Assembly: GCF_030506305.1 (NCBI RefSeq)
Contig: NZ_CP119421.1
Coordinates: forward strand, 3,550,501-3,614,500
Source of the DNA: Porifericola rhodea
Lineage (GTDB): Bacteria; Bacteroidota; Bacteroidia; Cytophagales; Cyclobacteriaceae
Reading direction: 5' to 3'
Length of the DNA: 64,000 nt
A program made the position numbers and the translations under genes. Within the stretch, counting starts at the first letter, position 1. Each line of letters starts with the position of its first letter. Below are positions 34,469 to 43,971 of the stretch, piece by piece. The notes beneath the pieces were generated by a model that was given only the letters and a program-made list of their open reading frames with translations, ran no database searches and was not told the origin of the DNA.

Positions 34469-35596
34469 CTAATAGGCTAAATCCTTCAGCATTACCTTAT
34501 TACCGCTATCAATAGACTCCAGGATAGCTTCAATAATCTGCACATCGCGCATGCCCATTTCTCCGGGTACGGGAGTCTGTTTATCGTTCTTGATACAGTT
34601 GGCAAAATCATCCATTTGCAGTGCCTGTTGATTTACCTGAGGATAGCTAATAGGCCCTTCGCTGCTGCTACCTTTGATGCCTCCGTAGGGCGAAAATGGT
34701 TCTAGCTCAAACCAGCCTTTCTCGCAGGCAGCATACAGTCGGTTAGTACGTGCATTATGGCTGGTATGTAGGTTAGCTACTGTGCCAGTAGGGAACTCAA
34801 ACTGAAAAGTGACAGTTTCATCAACTTCTTTAAACTTCTTCGGCTTGGTTTTAAACTCCTGAGCACGTACATATGTGGGGTTTTGCCCTACGGTATAAAT
34901 CGCCGCCTGTATAGCATACACGCCCATATTGCCTAATGCACCAGTACCTGCCAGCTTTTTGTCTAACCTCCACTGGTCCCAGTTATCACCCATAAGATAG
35001 CCAGCACCACATTGAATAAGCGTTATATCACCCATTACTTTTTGCTGCCCCAGACGCATGACCTCCTGGTTATGAGGCTCAAAGTGTAAGCGGTAACCTA
35101 TAGAAAGTTTTACATTGGCCTGATTGCAGGCATCAATCATCTGTCGGCATTCTTCAGAAGAGATGGCCATGGGTTTTTCGCAGATGACATGCTTACCAGC
35201 TTCGGCGGCTCGGATGCTATACTCAGCATGCATGGAGTTGGGTAGTACAACATATACGATATCGATATCAGGATTATCAGCTATCTGGTCAAAAGTCTCA
35301 TAATTGTAAATGTTCTTTTGAGGGATATTGTATTTATCAGTCCAGGTTTTGGCTTTAGCAGGGGTGCCTGTTACTATACCCGCGAGGTAGCAATGTTCCG
35401 TCTCCTGTAGTGCCGGAGCCAGTTGGTTAGTACTGTAGCTGCCCAAGCCTACCAGTGCGATGCCTAGCTTTTTGTTTTGCTCCGGCTTGTTTGCAAACAT
35501 AGAAGCATAAGAAAGTTGAGGAGCCAATGCTGCCCCTCCTAGACCAGCACTAAGCTTACGGTTAAAATTACGACGACTGATGCTGTTTATTTTCAT
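34469..35596 (-). CDS. Tat-exported Gfo/Idh/MocA family oxidoreductase
   Basis: A 375-residue NAD(P)-linked oxidoreductase with a twin-arginine signal at its N-terminus (ISRRNFNRKLSAGLGGAALA, Arg8-Arg9), so it should be folded with its cofactor and moved to the periplasm. The Rossmann fold follows (IALVGLGSYS), with VYVVLPNSMHAEY and the family motif HVICEKPMAIS containing the catalytic-site Lys. Exported members of this family (such as glycoside hydrolase 109 or glucose-fructose oxidoreductase relatives) act on sugars. The sialidase-like gene upstream and the sugar-isomerase gene nearby support a role in sugar or glycan metabolism. Confidence 0.9.
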   Translation of the reverse strand: MKINSISRRNFNRKLSAGLGGAALAPQLSYASMFANKPEQNKKLGIALVGLGSYSTNQLAPALQETEHCYLAGIVTGTPAKAKTWTDKYNIPQKNIYNYETFDQIADNPDIDIVYVVLPNSMHAEYSIRAAEAGKHVICEKPMAISSEECRQMIDACNQANVKLSIGYRLHFEPHNQEVMRLGQQKVMGDITLIQCGAGYLMGDNWDQWRLDKKLAGTGALGNMGVYAIQAAIYTVGQNPTYVRAQEFKTKPKKFKEVDETVTFQFEFPTGTVANLHTSHNARTNRLYAACEKGWFELEPFSPYGGIKGSSSEGPISYPQVNQQALQMDDFANCIKNDKQTPVPGEMGMRDVQIIEAILESIDSGNKVMLKDLAY

Positions 35597-35731
35597 CTGT
35601 ATAGGTTAGTTAGGTTACAACATTCTTTCAACTTCAGGTTCAATTAAGAGTTTGAGTTTAATTTAGATAAATCATAAAATTTGAATGATGTGTGTACTCG
35701 ATAGTAAACTCGCAATAATTAAGGCTTGGAG

Positions 35732-36928
35732 CTACTCACTAATACTCTGCTGAGCAAACTGCCGAAAGTTTTTGATGCGATGAAAAGTCAAAAAATTAGC
35801 ATCGTGAAAATTATTTGCTCCTCCCTTGTCATCATCAAAGGCAGTACGAGAAAGATAAATGAGATCGTCTCCTTCAAAGAGCCAGTCTACATACTGAAAG
35901 CCATGCTTTTCAACATCTGGGTGCTGTAACAAAATCTTGTGTACATTCCAGGTCTTAAGGTCGTCAGAACTGCACAAAGCCTGTGTGTTTCTTATACGTG
36001 CCGGCTTCTCTTCTACTTTGTATTTCTGAGGAATGTAGTTGGCGATCATCCAATACTTTTGCGAAAGCGAATCGTAACTAATAGTAAATTTTTTTGAGCC
36101 TCCCGGCATATCCATAAATCCATTATCAGGATTAAAACTGGCTTTTTTTCCATCCTCGCTGATTAGAACGATAGCAGCTTTATCCTCAGCATTTTCAGCT
36201 CTGTTGTCAACTCTTAAAATATTGAGAATTTTTCCATCAGGCCCAACAACAGCATTACCTTCCAGCCAGCCTCCGAAGTCACCTTCAAGGTAGTTAGCAT
36301 GGTAGCTAAGTTGCTCACTGCTTGTCCAGTTTTTTGCGTGCAGAAGATCAGCATCTTCTGGAATTGACATCATAAAGGTGCTGTACCGCTCGCCCCATTT
36401 GGTAGTGGGAGCTTTGGCATTTTCCATCGCTCTCCACAATCTGCCATTGTGTAGAATGATAGGGGTAGGAGCACAATGGTATTCACCTTTTAAGATTAAG
36501 CCATTTTTTTTGTTTTTGGGTTCAGTCCAGGTTCGGCCCTCATCCTCAGATCGGCGGATGATCATATCTCCATGATGTTTATCTGTGCCTAGTAGGTATA
36601 AAGCACCTTGGTGGTAAAACAACTTAGACCAGAACTGCCCATCTATCTCAGCTAATGGATTCCAGCTAGCCCCTTTATCGGTTGAAAGAAAAACAAATGA
36701 ACGTGCTTTCTCATGTTCGGTAGAGCCTTTGCCAAAGTGGTCGTGAGAGGCTACATAGTTTCCGTTAGGCAAAATACAAATGCTGGGAGAGCCGATATAT
36801 TTTTGAGATGAAGCAGGGCTATAGCTGACGATAGTGCCCGGTACCTGAGGTACTTCCTGGGCGAGGGTAGCTATAGAAAGAAGTGTAGAAATAAATAATG
36901 ACAAGAGAGTTTTTTCAATGCTAAGCAT
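35732..36928 (-). CDS. Exported sialidase-like (BNR repeat) protein
   Basis: A 398-residue protein with a signal peptide (ending IATLAQ) and a six-bladed propeller-type pattern. BNR/Asp-box motifs are STDKGASWN and SEDEGRTWT, and a third weaker one is in SSDDLKTWN. Typical sialidase residues such as the Arg triad cannot be confirmed by eye, so it may act on another glycan or only bind one. It precedes the Gfo/Idh/MocA gene on the same strand with a 135-bp gap. A role in outer-surface glycan use is inferred. Confidence 0.8.
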   Translation of the reverse strand: MLSIEKTLLSLFISTLLSIATLAQEVPQVPGTIVSYSPASSQKYIGSPSICILPNGNYVASHDHFGKGSTEHEKARSFVFLSTDKGASWNPLAEIDGQFWSKLFYHQGALYLLGTDKHHGDMIIRRSEDEGRTWTEPKNKKNGLILKGEYHCAPTPIILHNGRLWRAMENAKAPTTKWGERYSTFMMSIPEDADLLHAKNWTSSEQLSYHANYLEGDFGGWLEGNAVVGPDGKILNILRVDNRAENAEDKAAIVLISEDGKKASFNPDNGFMDMPGGSKKFTISYDSLSQKYWMIANYIPQKYKVEEKPARIRNTQALCSSDDLKTWNVHKILLQHPDVEKHGFQYVDWLFEGDDLIYLSRTAFDDDKGGANNFHDANFLTFHRIKNFRQFAQQSISE

Positions 36929-37020
36929 AGTTTAGAGTAGGTTGTTGTCGTATAGTGTTTGTAGGGATAAATTAGGGAATCGTGACTGTATGTACAAACC
37001 AGTATGCGCTGAGTAGAAAT

Positions 37021-37044
37021 AAAAAAAGCCACTTCAGGTGGCTT
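37021..37044 (-). terminator. Intrinsic terminator for the TPR histidine kinase gene
   Basis: AAGCCAC (37026-37032) pairs with GTGGCTT (37038-37044) around a 5-nt loop. On the minus strand it is followed by a run of T (complement of AAAAAAA at 37021-37027). It lies 30 bp past the stop of the kinase gene. Confidence 0.8.
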
Positions 37045-37073
37045 ATCTTAACAATTGGCGTAAAATACTGCTT

Positions 37074-39179
37074 TTACACCAGAGGCATAGAATCACTAAG
37101 AGGAAAAACTAGAGTAAACTTACTGCCTTCTCCTGTTTTACTGTCCAGATAGATTTGACCTCCCATTTTATCTACTAATGTTTTTACAATAGCCAGCCCC
37201 AGGCCATGAGAACTTTCCCCGTGTGTAGGGCGGGCACTCAGCTTCGTAAATTTTTTGTAGAGGTGCTTTTTATCTTCCTCACTAAAGCCTGGCCCCTGAT
37301 CTTCTACACTAATCTCAAAGTGGTGCTTATCATGTAGCCCGCCATTAATAAAAATATCGGTTTCAGCATAGGAGAACTTAATTGCGTTGGACAGTAAGTT
37401 GTCCATAATGCGCGAAAGATAAACGAGATCGGAACGAAAATCTATGTACGCATCGCATTGTACGTGCATGCGTAAACTTTTATTACTTGCCGCAGACTCA
37501 TGTGACTTTGCCTGATCACTCAAAAACTGTTTGAGGTTAAGGTCTGTATACTTGAAGCCTGTGGTGCTTGTGAAGGCATTCATATCCAGCAGGTCTTGCA
37601 CCAGGTTAACACCCACCTGAGAAGTTTCCTTAATCATAGAAGCGTAGCGTTCTCTTTCGTGGCTGTCCTGGTTAGGTAGCATAAGCAGGTCGGACAAGCC
37701 AGACAAACGGTTCAATGGAGATTTTAAATCATGTGCCACAATATTCATCAGCGTGTCTTTTTCCTTATTTACTTTTTGTAGCTTTTTGTTCTGCAACTCC
37801 AACTGCATGTATTGCTCGCTTATCTTTTCGTTCTGGAAGCTGATTTCTTTGTGTTGCTGCTCTATTTTCTTTCGGCGAATCTCAAGAAGCTTGTTTTGGT
37901 TATTACTGCGGTTAAAGAATACGATAAAGACAGTTAACAGCACCAGGGCTAATACAATAATGATGTTTTGAGCGATGTTTTTACTCTTTTCCTGCCTGAT
38001 GGTAAATTCTTTCTGCGCAGCAGAAGCTTCCAGTATTTTGTATTCGTATTCCTTTTGTTTGAGTAGGAGACGCGTCTCCAGACGCTCCATGTTCTTGGCC
38101 TTCTCTACATTAAAGAGTGAGTCTTTATAGTTAATATATTTTTGATGATAAAATAAAGCCGTTTTATAAGACTGTAACTCTTCGTGTACCTGAGCCAGAT
38201 AATAGTGTGCATCGGTCAATGGCCGCAGCAACTTACTGTTTTCAGCATAGCGGATAACCTTTTCCAGATGCTGACGGGCAGTATATAAGTTTCTTTTGTA
38301 CAAATACGTTTTGCCCAGTAGTAAATTAATATTGGCAAGAAGCTGCTGGTTATCAATGTTTTGAGCTGTTGTAAGTGCTGAAAGTCCGCTAAGTAAAGAT
38401 TTGTTGTATCTCTCTTGTTTGTAGTATAGCTCAGCAGTACTCAGGTCAATTTCGGCAAGGTTAACCTGATCGCCTACCTGGGTACTGATATCCCTGGCTG
38501 TATTAAGGTACTCATGGGCTTTAGAATAATCATATTGGTCTGTAGAAATAGAAGCCAGCTCTTTGTACACAGATACTACTCCCCGGTCATCGTGCAGATT
38601 CTTGCGGATCTTCAGCGCTTTAAATAGCATATCCTCTGACTTATCGTATTCATTACGAAGGGCATAGAGTTCTGCCAGACTTTTATAGCAATAGCTGGCT
38701 CCCTGCTGGTCACCAATCTGGGTAAAGATATTAAGCGCTTTATGGTAATACTGATACGATTCTATCTGGTCTCCCTGTGAAAAGAACAGGCGGCCCAGGC
38801 TGTTGTAAGCATGGGCTATCTGCGAAGAATCTTTTGAGGCTGAGGCACTGAAAAGGGCCTGCTTGTGCATGGTAAATGCCTGAGAGTATTTACCTTGGTA
38901 AATTGAGGCTACCCCCATGTAGTTTTTGGCCTGAGCTGCTCCGTATTGTAAGTCGTGTTTTTCGCCATATTCAACGGCTAACTGGCAGTAGAAAGTTGTA
39001 CTGTCAGGGTAAGATAGACGGTATTCCCAGCCAATCTGGTTGTAAAGGTCTATCTTTTCCTTCCCTGAAACATGTTCAAGTTGAGAAATCAGACTGTCAA
39101 TCTTTTTTTGCTGTTGAGCAAAAACAATAGATGTGTTGCACAGCAAAATGCAGATGATGGTGGTTAATAAAGATTTCAT
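37074..39179 (-). CDS. TPR-containing sensor histidine kinase
   Basis: From Met12 at 39179 (MKSLLTTIICILLCNTSIVFAQ) the protein has a signal peptide, about eight TPR units in the periplasm (roughly residues 30-370), one transmembrane helix (NIIIVLALVLLTVFIVFF, about 400-420), a coiled coil and a kinase core. The phospho-acceptor is His483 in NIVAHDLKSPLNRLSG; the ATP-binding N box (MDNLLSNAIKFSY), G1 (VEDQGPGFS) and G2 (SHGLGLAIVKTL) are intact. Proteins of this type are common in Bacteroidota, often without a cognate response regulator next to them, as here. Confidence 0.9.
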   Translation of the reverse strand: MKSLLTTIICILLCNTSIVFAQQQKKIDSLISQLEHVSGKEKIDLYNQIGWEYRLSYPDSTTFYCQLAVEYGEKHDLQYGAAQAKNYMGVASIYQGKYSQAFTMHKQALFSASASKDSSQIAHAYNSLGRLFFSQGDQIESYQYYHKALNIFTQIGDQQGASYCYKSLAELYALRNEYDKSEDMLFKALKIRKNLHDDRGVVSVYKELASISTDQYDYSKAHEYLNTARDISTQVGDQVNLAEIDLSTAELYYKQERYNKSLLSGLSALTTAQNIDNQQLLANINLLLGKTYLYKRNLYTARQHLEKVIRYAENSKLLRPLTDAHYYLAQVHEELQSYKTALFYHQKYINYKDSLFNVEKAKNMERLETRLLLKQKEYEYKILEASAAQKEFTIRQEKSKNIAQNIIIVLALVLLTVFIVFFNRSNNQNKLLEIRRKKIEQQHKEISFQNEKISEQYMQLELQNKKLQKVNKEKDTLMNIVAHDLKSPLNRLSGLSDLLMLPNQDSHERERYASMIKETSQVGVNLVQDLLDMNAFTSTTGFKYTDLNLKQFLSDQAKSHESAASNKSLRMHVQCDAYIDFRSDLVYLSRIMDNLLSNAIKFSYAETDIFINGGLHDKHHFEISVEDQGPGFSEEDKKHLYKKFTKLSARPTHGESSHGLGLAIVKTLVDKMGGQIYLDSKTGEGSKFTLVFPLSDSMPLV

Positions 39180-39439
39180 GACCTGGAAATGCGGATGTAA
39201 GTGTGAGAACAACGGCCTTCAGCTCAATATTGCCTAAACTTCCACAAGTTATAAAACATTTACTTTCTTTCTTATAAAAATTTAAAACGAATATTACCTG
39301 CTACCATTTTAGGTACAGCAGTACGAATAGCCATATCACTATTCTAAAGCAGTATAAGAGCTTTGGAATGATGCTAATCTTGTTATAATATGCAGCATGT
39401 AGTTTTTTTTAAATATCCGTATATAAAAATATTAATAAA

Positions 39440-40573
39440 ATGAATAACCCTATATGGATCATGAGCTCTGCATTTGACGAGCTAAACTTCCAGGAAGTAC
39501 TGCAAAAAACTAAAGAAGTAGGAGCACAAGGGGTAGATTTGTGCGTATTTCGCCGAGATGGCACACGTACCGATCATGTAGCTACTCATCTGGATTATGA
39601 AAATTTTGACCTGGATACTGCTAAAAAAGTTATTGATACACTAAATGAGTTTGGTCTGGGCGTATCGGTAGGTGCTTTTGAAAATTGCATAGGAGGTGAG
39701 CCTGAGCAGCAGCTAAAAAATCAAGATCATCTGCTTCGTTTGATACGAATTGCCCACTTACTAGGAGGTAACGAAAACGACGTAACGGTAGGCACGTTTG
39801 TAGGTTATGATCATGAGTTGGGAGTGCAGGAGAATGGTTTTCAAAAAAACCTTGATAAGTACGCGAAAGTATTTAGCCCCATCATCAAATACGCTGAAGA
39901 TCTGGGAGTGAGTGTTGTTTACGAAAACTGCCCGATGGAGGGCTGGCGCTCTGCCGGATATACCAGTACTTTTAATAATCTGCCAGGTGTATTGGCGGCT
40001 CGTAAGCTTATGTATGAGCTTATCCCCAGTGTGGCACATGGCGAAATTTATGACCCTTCTCATGATGTATGGCAGCATACCGACCCTGTAGAGGTGATTA
40101 AAGCGAGTGATATGAGCAGAATTCGGAGAGTTCATGTAAAAGCTACTCGCAATCTGCAAAATGCGAAGCAGGTGCATTGGGGGGGGATGTATCCTGTACA
40201 TCAGGTGGACGAGAAGCTGGCGAAAAAAGCGGGAGTACCTTTACCAGACCACGAGTGGGACAGACATAATTACGAAGCTATGCTCCCTGGCTTTGGTGGT
40301 ACGGATAGTATGGATTGGCGCGCTTTTGTTGATACGCTGAAAGAAAAAGGATTCAGCGGACCTTTTGAAATTGAAAATGAGGCAGCACTCTCCAAAGCCA
40401 CAGGAAACATGGAGGCTACTTTACAAGGCTACCGGGCGGCTATTATGTGTTTGTCCCCTATGCTCTGGCCTTTAACAGAGCAAGGTTATCAGTATGATCA
40501 GTCCTTACGAAAGGAATTGAAGCAGCTGGCGCAAAAAGATGTGCCTGAGGTGAAGATGAGTGATTTAAAATAG
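39440..40573 (+). CDS. Sugar phosphate isomerase/epimerase family TIM-barrel protein
   Basis: A 377-residue AP2Ec-type TIM barrel without a signal peptide. Recognisable parts are MSSAFDELNFQEVLQKTKEVGAQGVDLC at the first strand (quoted in part), VVYENCPMEG with a metal-ligand Glu, VAHGEIYDPSHDVWQ with His and Asp candidates, and GPFEIENEAAL with the last metal-ligand Glu. The family isomerises or epimerises sugars and inositols using a divalent metal. It is divergent from the TPR kinase gene over 260 bp and lies near two other sugar-related genes. Confidence 0.85.
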   Translation: MNNPIWIMSSAFDELNFQEVLQKTKEVGAQGVDLCVFRRDGTRTDHVATHLDYENFDLDTAKKVIDTLNEFGLGVSVGAFENCIGGEPEQQLKNQDHLLRLIRIAHLLGGNENDVTVGTFVGYDHELGVQENGFQKNLDKYAKVFSPIIKYAEDLGVSVVYENCPMEGWRSAGYTSTFNNLPGVLAARKLMYELIPSVAHGEIYDPSHDVWQHTDPVEVIKASDMSRIRRVHVKATRNLQNAKQVHWGGMYPVHQVDEKLAKKAGVPLPDHEWDRHNYEAMLPGFGGTDSMDWRAFVDTLKEKGFSGPFEIENEAALSKATGNMEATLQGYRAAIMCLSPMLWPLTEQGYQYDQSLRKELKQLAQKDVPEVKMSDLK

Positions 40574-40591
40574 TATAGCATTTAGTTGGGG

Positions 40592-40607
40592 TGATGGGTA
40601 TCCATCA
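40592..40607. terminator. Hairpin between convergent genes
   Basis: TGATGG (40592-40597) pairs with CCATCA (40602-40607) with a 4-nt loop; outer segments TAGC and GCTA add a wider pairing. No clear T-run follows, so it is a weak terminator candidate for the isomerase gene and the convergent ABC permease gene. Confidence 0.35.
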
Positions 40608-40633
40608 TCATACGCTATGTAATGTCAGGCATA

Positions 40634-41446
40634 TTAGGCTACATCTTTACTTTTAAGCAAACGAAAGCTTAAAAATATGAACAGGGTGCAATAAGCCACC
40701 ACTAGCAACAGCTCATGCCATACCAGATAGTCTTTGATTTCCCGGAAAATGTATTTAGGATAAGGGGTTGATATCAGATTATTAATTGCTCTAATCGGAA
40801 AAAACTCATAAAAAGTATATTGTGCGTAAAAGTGTGAGAGTATTAAAACTCCGATAGGCTCAATAAAAAGTGTATAAAAAGCCAGTAATACGATTGCAAA
40901 GCCTGTCTTTTTGATAAGCATACCTACCAGCAGGGCAAAACAAAGAAAGGCAAGTACATCTAGAAAATAGGCGGGTACAAAAAATATCTTCTGCACCATT
41001 ACATCCAGCCCATATACCGGGGAGTACAGACTACCTAAAACAATACCCAGTAGAAGAATAAAGACAGTGTTTATGAAGGTGAGTAGGAGAATGATAATCA
41101 ACTTGGATATTAAAAACTCTTTCTTATCCAGCCCATCTATAATGTTTTGCCTGATGGTACGAAAGTTCCATTCGTTACAGATTGAAATGACTACTATAAA
41201 ACCTAAAAATATCTTAAAGAAGGTAGCTAGGTAAGTCAGATTCTGCCAAATGTCGGCAAAGTCGTAGAAGGGAATCATGTCAGGAGAAATCCCCTGGAAA
41301 GAGGCTCCTCTATCGCTAATAAAGTTCAGGTAGAGCATTACGCTGGAGCAGATGAGCCCCAGTATTACAAAGTAGAGTATAAGTAATATCCAAAAAGGGC
41401 GGTAGTGCTTAAGCTTAAGCCATTCAATATAAAATAATCTAGTCAT
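40634..41446 (-). CDS. ABC transporter permease (ABC-2 type)
   Basis: A 270-residue membrane protein with six hydrophobic helices, of which the first pair spans a large loop. The pattern is of ABC-2 type exporters such as NatB or lantibiotic immunity permeases. It overlaps the ATPase gene upstream by 8 bp (41439-41446), so the two are translationally coupled. Its substrate is unknown; it lies at the end of the ECF sigma / DUF4252 operon. Confidence 0.85.
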   Translation of the reverse strand: MTRLFYIEWLKLKHYRPFWILLILYFVILGLICSSVMLYLNFISDRGASFQGISPDMIPFYDFADIWQNLTYLATFFKIFLGFIVVISICNEWNFRTIRQNIIDGLDKKEFLISKLIIILLLTFINTVFILLLGIVLGSLYSPVYGLDVMVQKIFFVPAYFLDVLAFLCFALLVGMLIKKTGFAIVLLAFYTLFIEPIGVLILSHFYAQYTFYEFFPIRAINNLISTPYPKYIFREIKDYLVWHELLLVVAYCTLFIFLSFRLLKSKDVA

Positions 41447-42338
41447 GGGTAGTGGCTAAAAGGTCTAAGAACTGTTTTTCCAGGCTTTTAGTCTTTTGAG
41501 ACAGATAAGAGACATATATGCCCTTTTCGCTAAGTTGCTGGTTGAGGAAACTGGTATTTGCCTCTTGCTCCAGCTTCAATTTAAAAATACCGTTTTCACG
41601 TTCGGCACTTTTTACAAAATCAAATGTTGAGATTACATTTCGTAATTGCTCCATATCTGCTGCGGCGACCTCTACAGTATCGGTACCGCCTAAAGCCTTT
41701 GCAACGCTTCCGCTGTAAATTTTCTTACCCTTTTTAAGAACGGCAAAGTGCGTACAGACTTTCTGTACTTCGTCTAGCAGGTGACTGGCCAGAATAATTG
41801 TTTTGCCCTGAGTTGCAATATCTACAATCAGGCGTCGGATTTCTGCAATGCCCTGGGGGTCCAGTCCATTAGTAGGCTCGTCCAGTATCATTACTTTGGG
41901 GTCAGAGAGTAGGGCAGAAGCTATGGCTAACCTTTGTTTCATACCTAAAGAGTATTGCTTAAAAGGATCATCTTTACGTTCATGCAGGTCTACAATTTCA
42001 AGCACTCTGGGTATACGCGTATAGCTTACATTTTTAATTGTGGCTACAATTTTAAGGTTTGCTACTGCTGAAAGGTAGGGATAAAAGGTAGGGCTCTCCA
42101 GTATGGCTCCTATTTGCTTACGAACTGCTGCTGAACCTGGGAGGCCAAACCACTGGTAGCTTCCTCCATCATGTCTGACTACATCTAAAAGTATACCCAG
42201 GGTAGTTGACTTACCACTACCATTCGGGCCCAAAATGCCAAAAACCGACCCTTCTTCAACTTCTAGTGAGAGACCGTTAACTGCATGTACCTTGCCGTAG
42301 TGCTTGTGCAGATTGTCTATGGTTAGTATGTTACTCAA
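41439..42338 (-). CDS. ABC transporter ATP-binding protein
   Basis: A 299-residue ATPase with Walker A GPNGSGKST (37-45), a signature variant YSLGMKQRLAIA (129-140) and Walker B VMILDEPTNG (149-158). It belongs to the CcmA/BcrA-type group working with ABC-2 permeases. It overlaps the permease gene by 8 bp and follows the second DUF4252 gene by 11 bp, making it part of the sigma-factor operon. Confidence 0.93.
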   Translation of the reverse strand: MSNILTIDNLHKHYGKVHAVNGLSLEVEEGSVFGILGPNGSGKSTTLGILLDVVRHDGGSYQWFGLPGSAAVRKQIGAILESPTFYPYLSAVANLKIVATIKNVSYTRIPRVLEIVDLHERKDDPFKQYSLGMKQRLAIASALLSDPKVMILDEPTNGLDPQGIAEIRRLIVDIATQGKTIILASHLLDEVQKVCTHFAVLKKGKKIYSGSVAKALGGTDTVEVAAADMEQLRNVISTFDFVKSAERENGIFKLKLEQEANTSFLNQQLSEKGIYVSYLSQKTKSLEKQFLDLLATTHD

Positions 42339-42349
42339 AGCCTTTTAAT

Positions 42350-42865
42350 TTAATGCTCTTCCTGATGATCAGTTTGTGTGAGGCTGGCCACATTAGCAAT
42401 GCCACTAAAGTTAAAGCCATTTTGAATTAAACTTATTAAAGCATTAAGATCAGGGTGACCTTGCAGATCAAAAAGCATAAGAGAAGTATTATTGTTTACC
42501 ATAGACACATAGGCTTCTGGTGCTTTACCTTTGGCATATACGTATATCTGGGTACCCTTATCTTCCATCATAAAAAGCTCTTCGTATTGTTCTGCTGTCA
42601 ACTGCTTCTGTACTTCCAGAATGTCTCTTTTATTGAAAGAGCTGCTGCCTTTGTCAAAAGTGAGAAAGCTTAGTTTTTTAATGTCTCTTACCAGTTGATA
42701 AAATTCAGGGTTCTGTTCCAAGTTCAGCATTCTAAGCGTGCTGGGATAAAAATACATAGAAGCTGAAGGGTTATTTTTAAGAATAAATTGCTTCACGGTT
42801 TCACTTTGAGCCTGTAACTGAGAGCTTAAAAGCAATACAGTAGTGGTAAGGAAAAGTGCTTTCAT
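42350..42865 (-). CDS. DUF4252 domain-containing exported protein (second copy)
   Basis: A 171-residue exported protein from the preferred Met6 at 42865 (MKALFLTTTVLLLSSQLQAQ). The domain matches DUF4252: a segment on a short-helix LVRDIKKLSFLTF, then AEQYEELFMMEDKGTQIYVYAKG and MVNNNTSLMLFDLQGHPDLNALISLI. Such proteins pair with ECF sigma operons in Bacteroidota; the function is unknown, possibly anti-sigma-like or envelope sensing. It differs considerably from the copy upstream. Between the two copies lies a hairpin at 42901-42929. Confidence 0.75.
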   Translation of the reverse strand: MKALFLTTTVLLLSSQLQAQSETVKQFILKNNPSASMYFYPSTLRMLNLEQNPEFYQLVRDIKKLSFLTFDKGSSSFNKRDILEVQKQLTAEQYEELFMMEDKGTQIYVYAKGKAPEAYVSMVNNNTSLMLFDLQGHPDLNALISLIQNGFNFSGIANVASLTQTDHQEEH

Positions 42866-42900
42866 GGGGTAGGGGTTCATGTTGGGTAGTAAAAATTAAT

Positions 42901-42929
42901 AGCCCTGCCCATAGGTTAGCAGCAGGGCT
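42901..42929 (-). terminator. Hairpin between the two DUF4252 genes
   Basis: AGCCCTGC (42901-42908) pairs with GCAGGGCT (42922-42929), followed on the minus strand by ATTAATTTTTAC. This may be a partial terminator or RNA-stability element that lowers expression of the downstream DUF4252 and ABC genes relative to the sigma part of the operon. Confidence 0.5.
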
Positions 42930-42940
42930 GAAAGCAAAGC

Positions 42941-43468
42941 TTAGTTTTTACCTTCATCAATATTTTCAAGGTATTGCATGCCATTGATTTTCATCCCTTT
43001 GGATAGTTTTGAGATTTGCTTCAGGTCAATTTCTCCAAAGAGGCTCATTGCTATAAATTTATAGTCGCCTCCTACAAGCATGAGTAACTCGCTTATTTTT
43101 CCACCCTCTTCCTGTATTAAAAATACCATATCATCTTTACCGTCTCGTATAGACATGAGCTCTTCCATATTACTTTTCTGTATACTGGCTTTGGCTTCGC
43201 GGTAATATTTAGAAGCATTGTTAATACTATCTGCTGCCAGTATTCTAAGACCTTTCAGTTTGCTAATAGCCTGAGCCATCTCTTTGGTATCGGGGTCATC
43301 CGGTTCAAACTCAGTAAAAAGGTTAAACATTTTGCTATTTACCGTAACTTTGGTAAAGGCTTCATTGTCGGCATATTTATCAAAAAGGCTTGCTATGGAA
43401 GAGTTTTGAGCCTGCACTGCGAAGGCAATTAACTGCATAGCTATAATGGTGATGATTAACTTTTTCAT
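42941..43468 (-). CDS. DUF4252 domain-containing exported protein (first copy)
   Basis: A 175-residue protein with a signal peptide (ending AFAVQAQ) and a single DUF4252 domain, seen as TKVTVNSKMFNLF, AQAISKLKGLRILA and EGGKISELLMLVGGDYKFIAMSLFGEIDLKQI (quoted in part). Its start codon overlaps the stop of the anti-sigma-like gene by 4 bp (43465-43468), so it is part of the same operon. Paralogy with the next gene is plain from the shared domain order, but the two are only distantly similar. Confidence 0.75.
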   Translation of the reverse strand: MKKLIITIIAMQLIAFAVQAQNSSIASLFDKYADNEAFTKVTVNSKMFNLFTEFEPDDPDTKEMAQAISKLKGLRILAADSINNASKYYREAKASIQKSNMEELMSIRDGKDDMVFLIQEEGGKISELLMLVGGDYKFIAMSLFGEIDLKQISKLSKGMKINGMQYLENIDEGKN

Positions 43469-43971
43469 TTTTTGTTTTCTTTAATTTTTTCCTGAGCTTC
43501 GCTAAAGCTTTCAAGTTTTTCCAAATGTTGGGTTCCTTCGTTCATAATGCTGGATACCAGTAGTAACGCCTGCCGGGTTTGTTCATAGGCAAGCTGAGGG
43601 TCCTCATAAGTGTTCTCCGTATAAGCAAGGTCAGGTTGTACTTGTGAACTATTAGAGCTGAATAGCCAAATTCCTGAAATGACCAATACGCTGATGGCAG
43701 CAGCCATATTGAAGACCTTACGGTACCTACTGAAGCTGAAAGCAGAACTGCGCTCTATTTTACCAAGTAGTTCATCGTCAAAATGATCATCCAGATAGGA
43801 GTGCTCACTCTCCCTGCTAAAGCTACGAAACAACTGCGCTGTCGCTTGCAAGTGTGCAGGCACCTCCTGTGTATTGAAGTAATGCTTTAGCTGCTCTTCT
43901 TCCTGCAGGCTAGTAGCACCTTCCCAGTATTTGTCCAGTAGTTGCTCAATTTTTAGTAATTCCATAAGCAT
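43465..43971 (-). CDS. Membrane-anchored anti-sigma-like protein
   Basis: A 168-residue protein with a single transmembrane helix near residues 87-105 (VFNMAAAISVLVISGIWLF). The N-terminal cytoplasmic part has LLDKYWEGATSLQEEEQLKHYF, a pattern of Bacteroidota anti-sigma proteins that lack the zinc-binding motif. A short, charged C-terminus follows outside. Its gene overlaps the sigma gene by 26 bp, which supports a partner role. The identification rests on this pattern and position. Confidence 0.75.
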   Translation of the reverse strand: MLMELLKIEQLLDKYWEGATSLQEEEQLKHYFNTQEVPAHLQATAQLFRSFSRESEHSYLDDHFDDELLGKIERSSAFSFSRYRKVFNMAAAISVLVISGIWLFSSNSSQVQPDLAYTENTYEDPQLAYEQTRQALLLVSSIMNEGTQHLEKLESFSEAQEKIKENKK

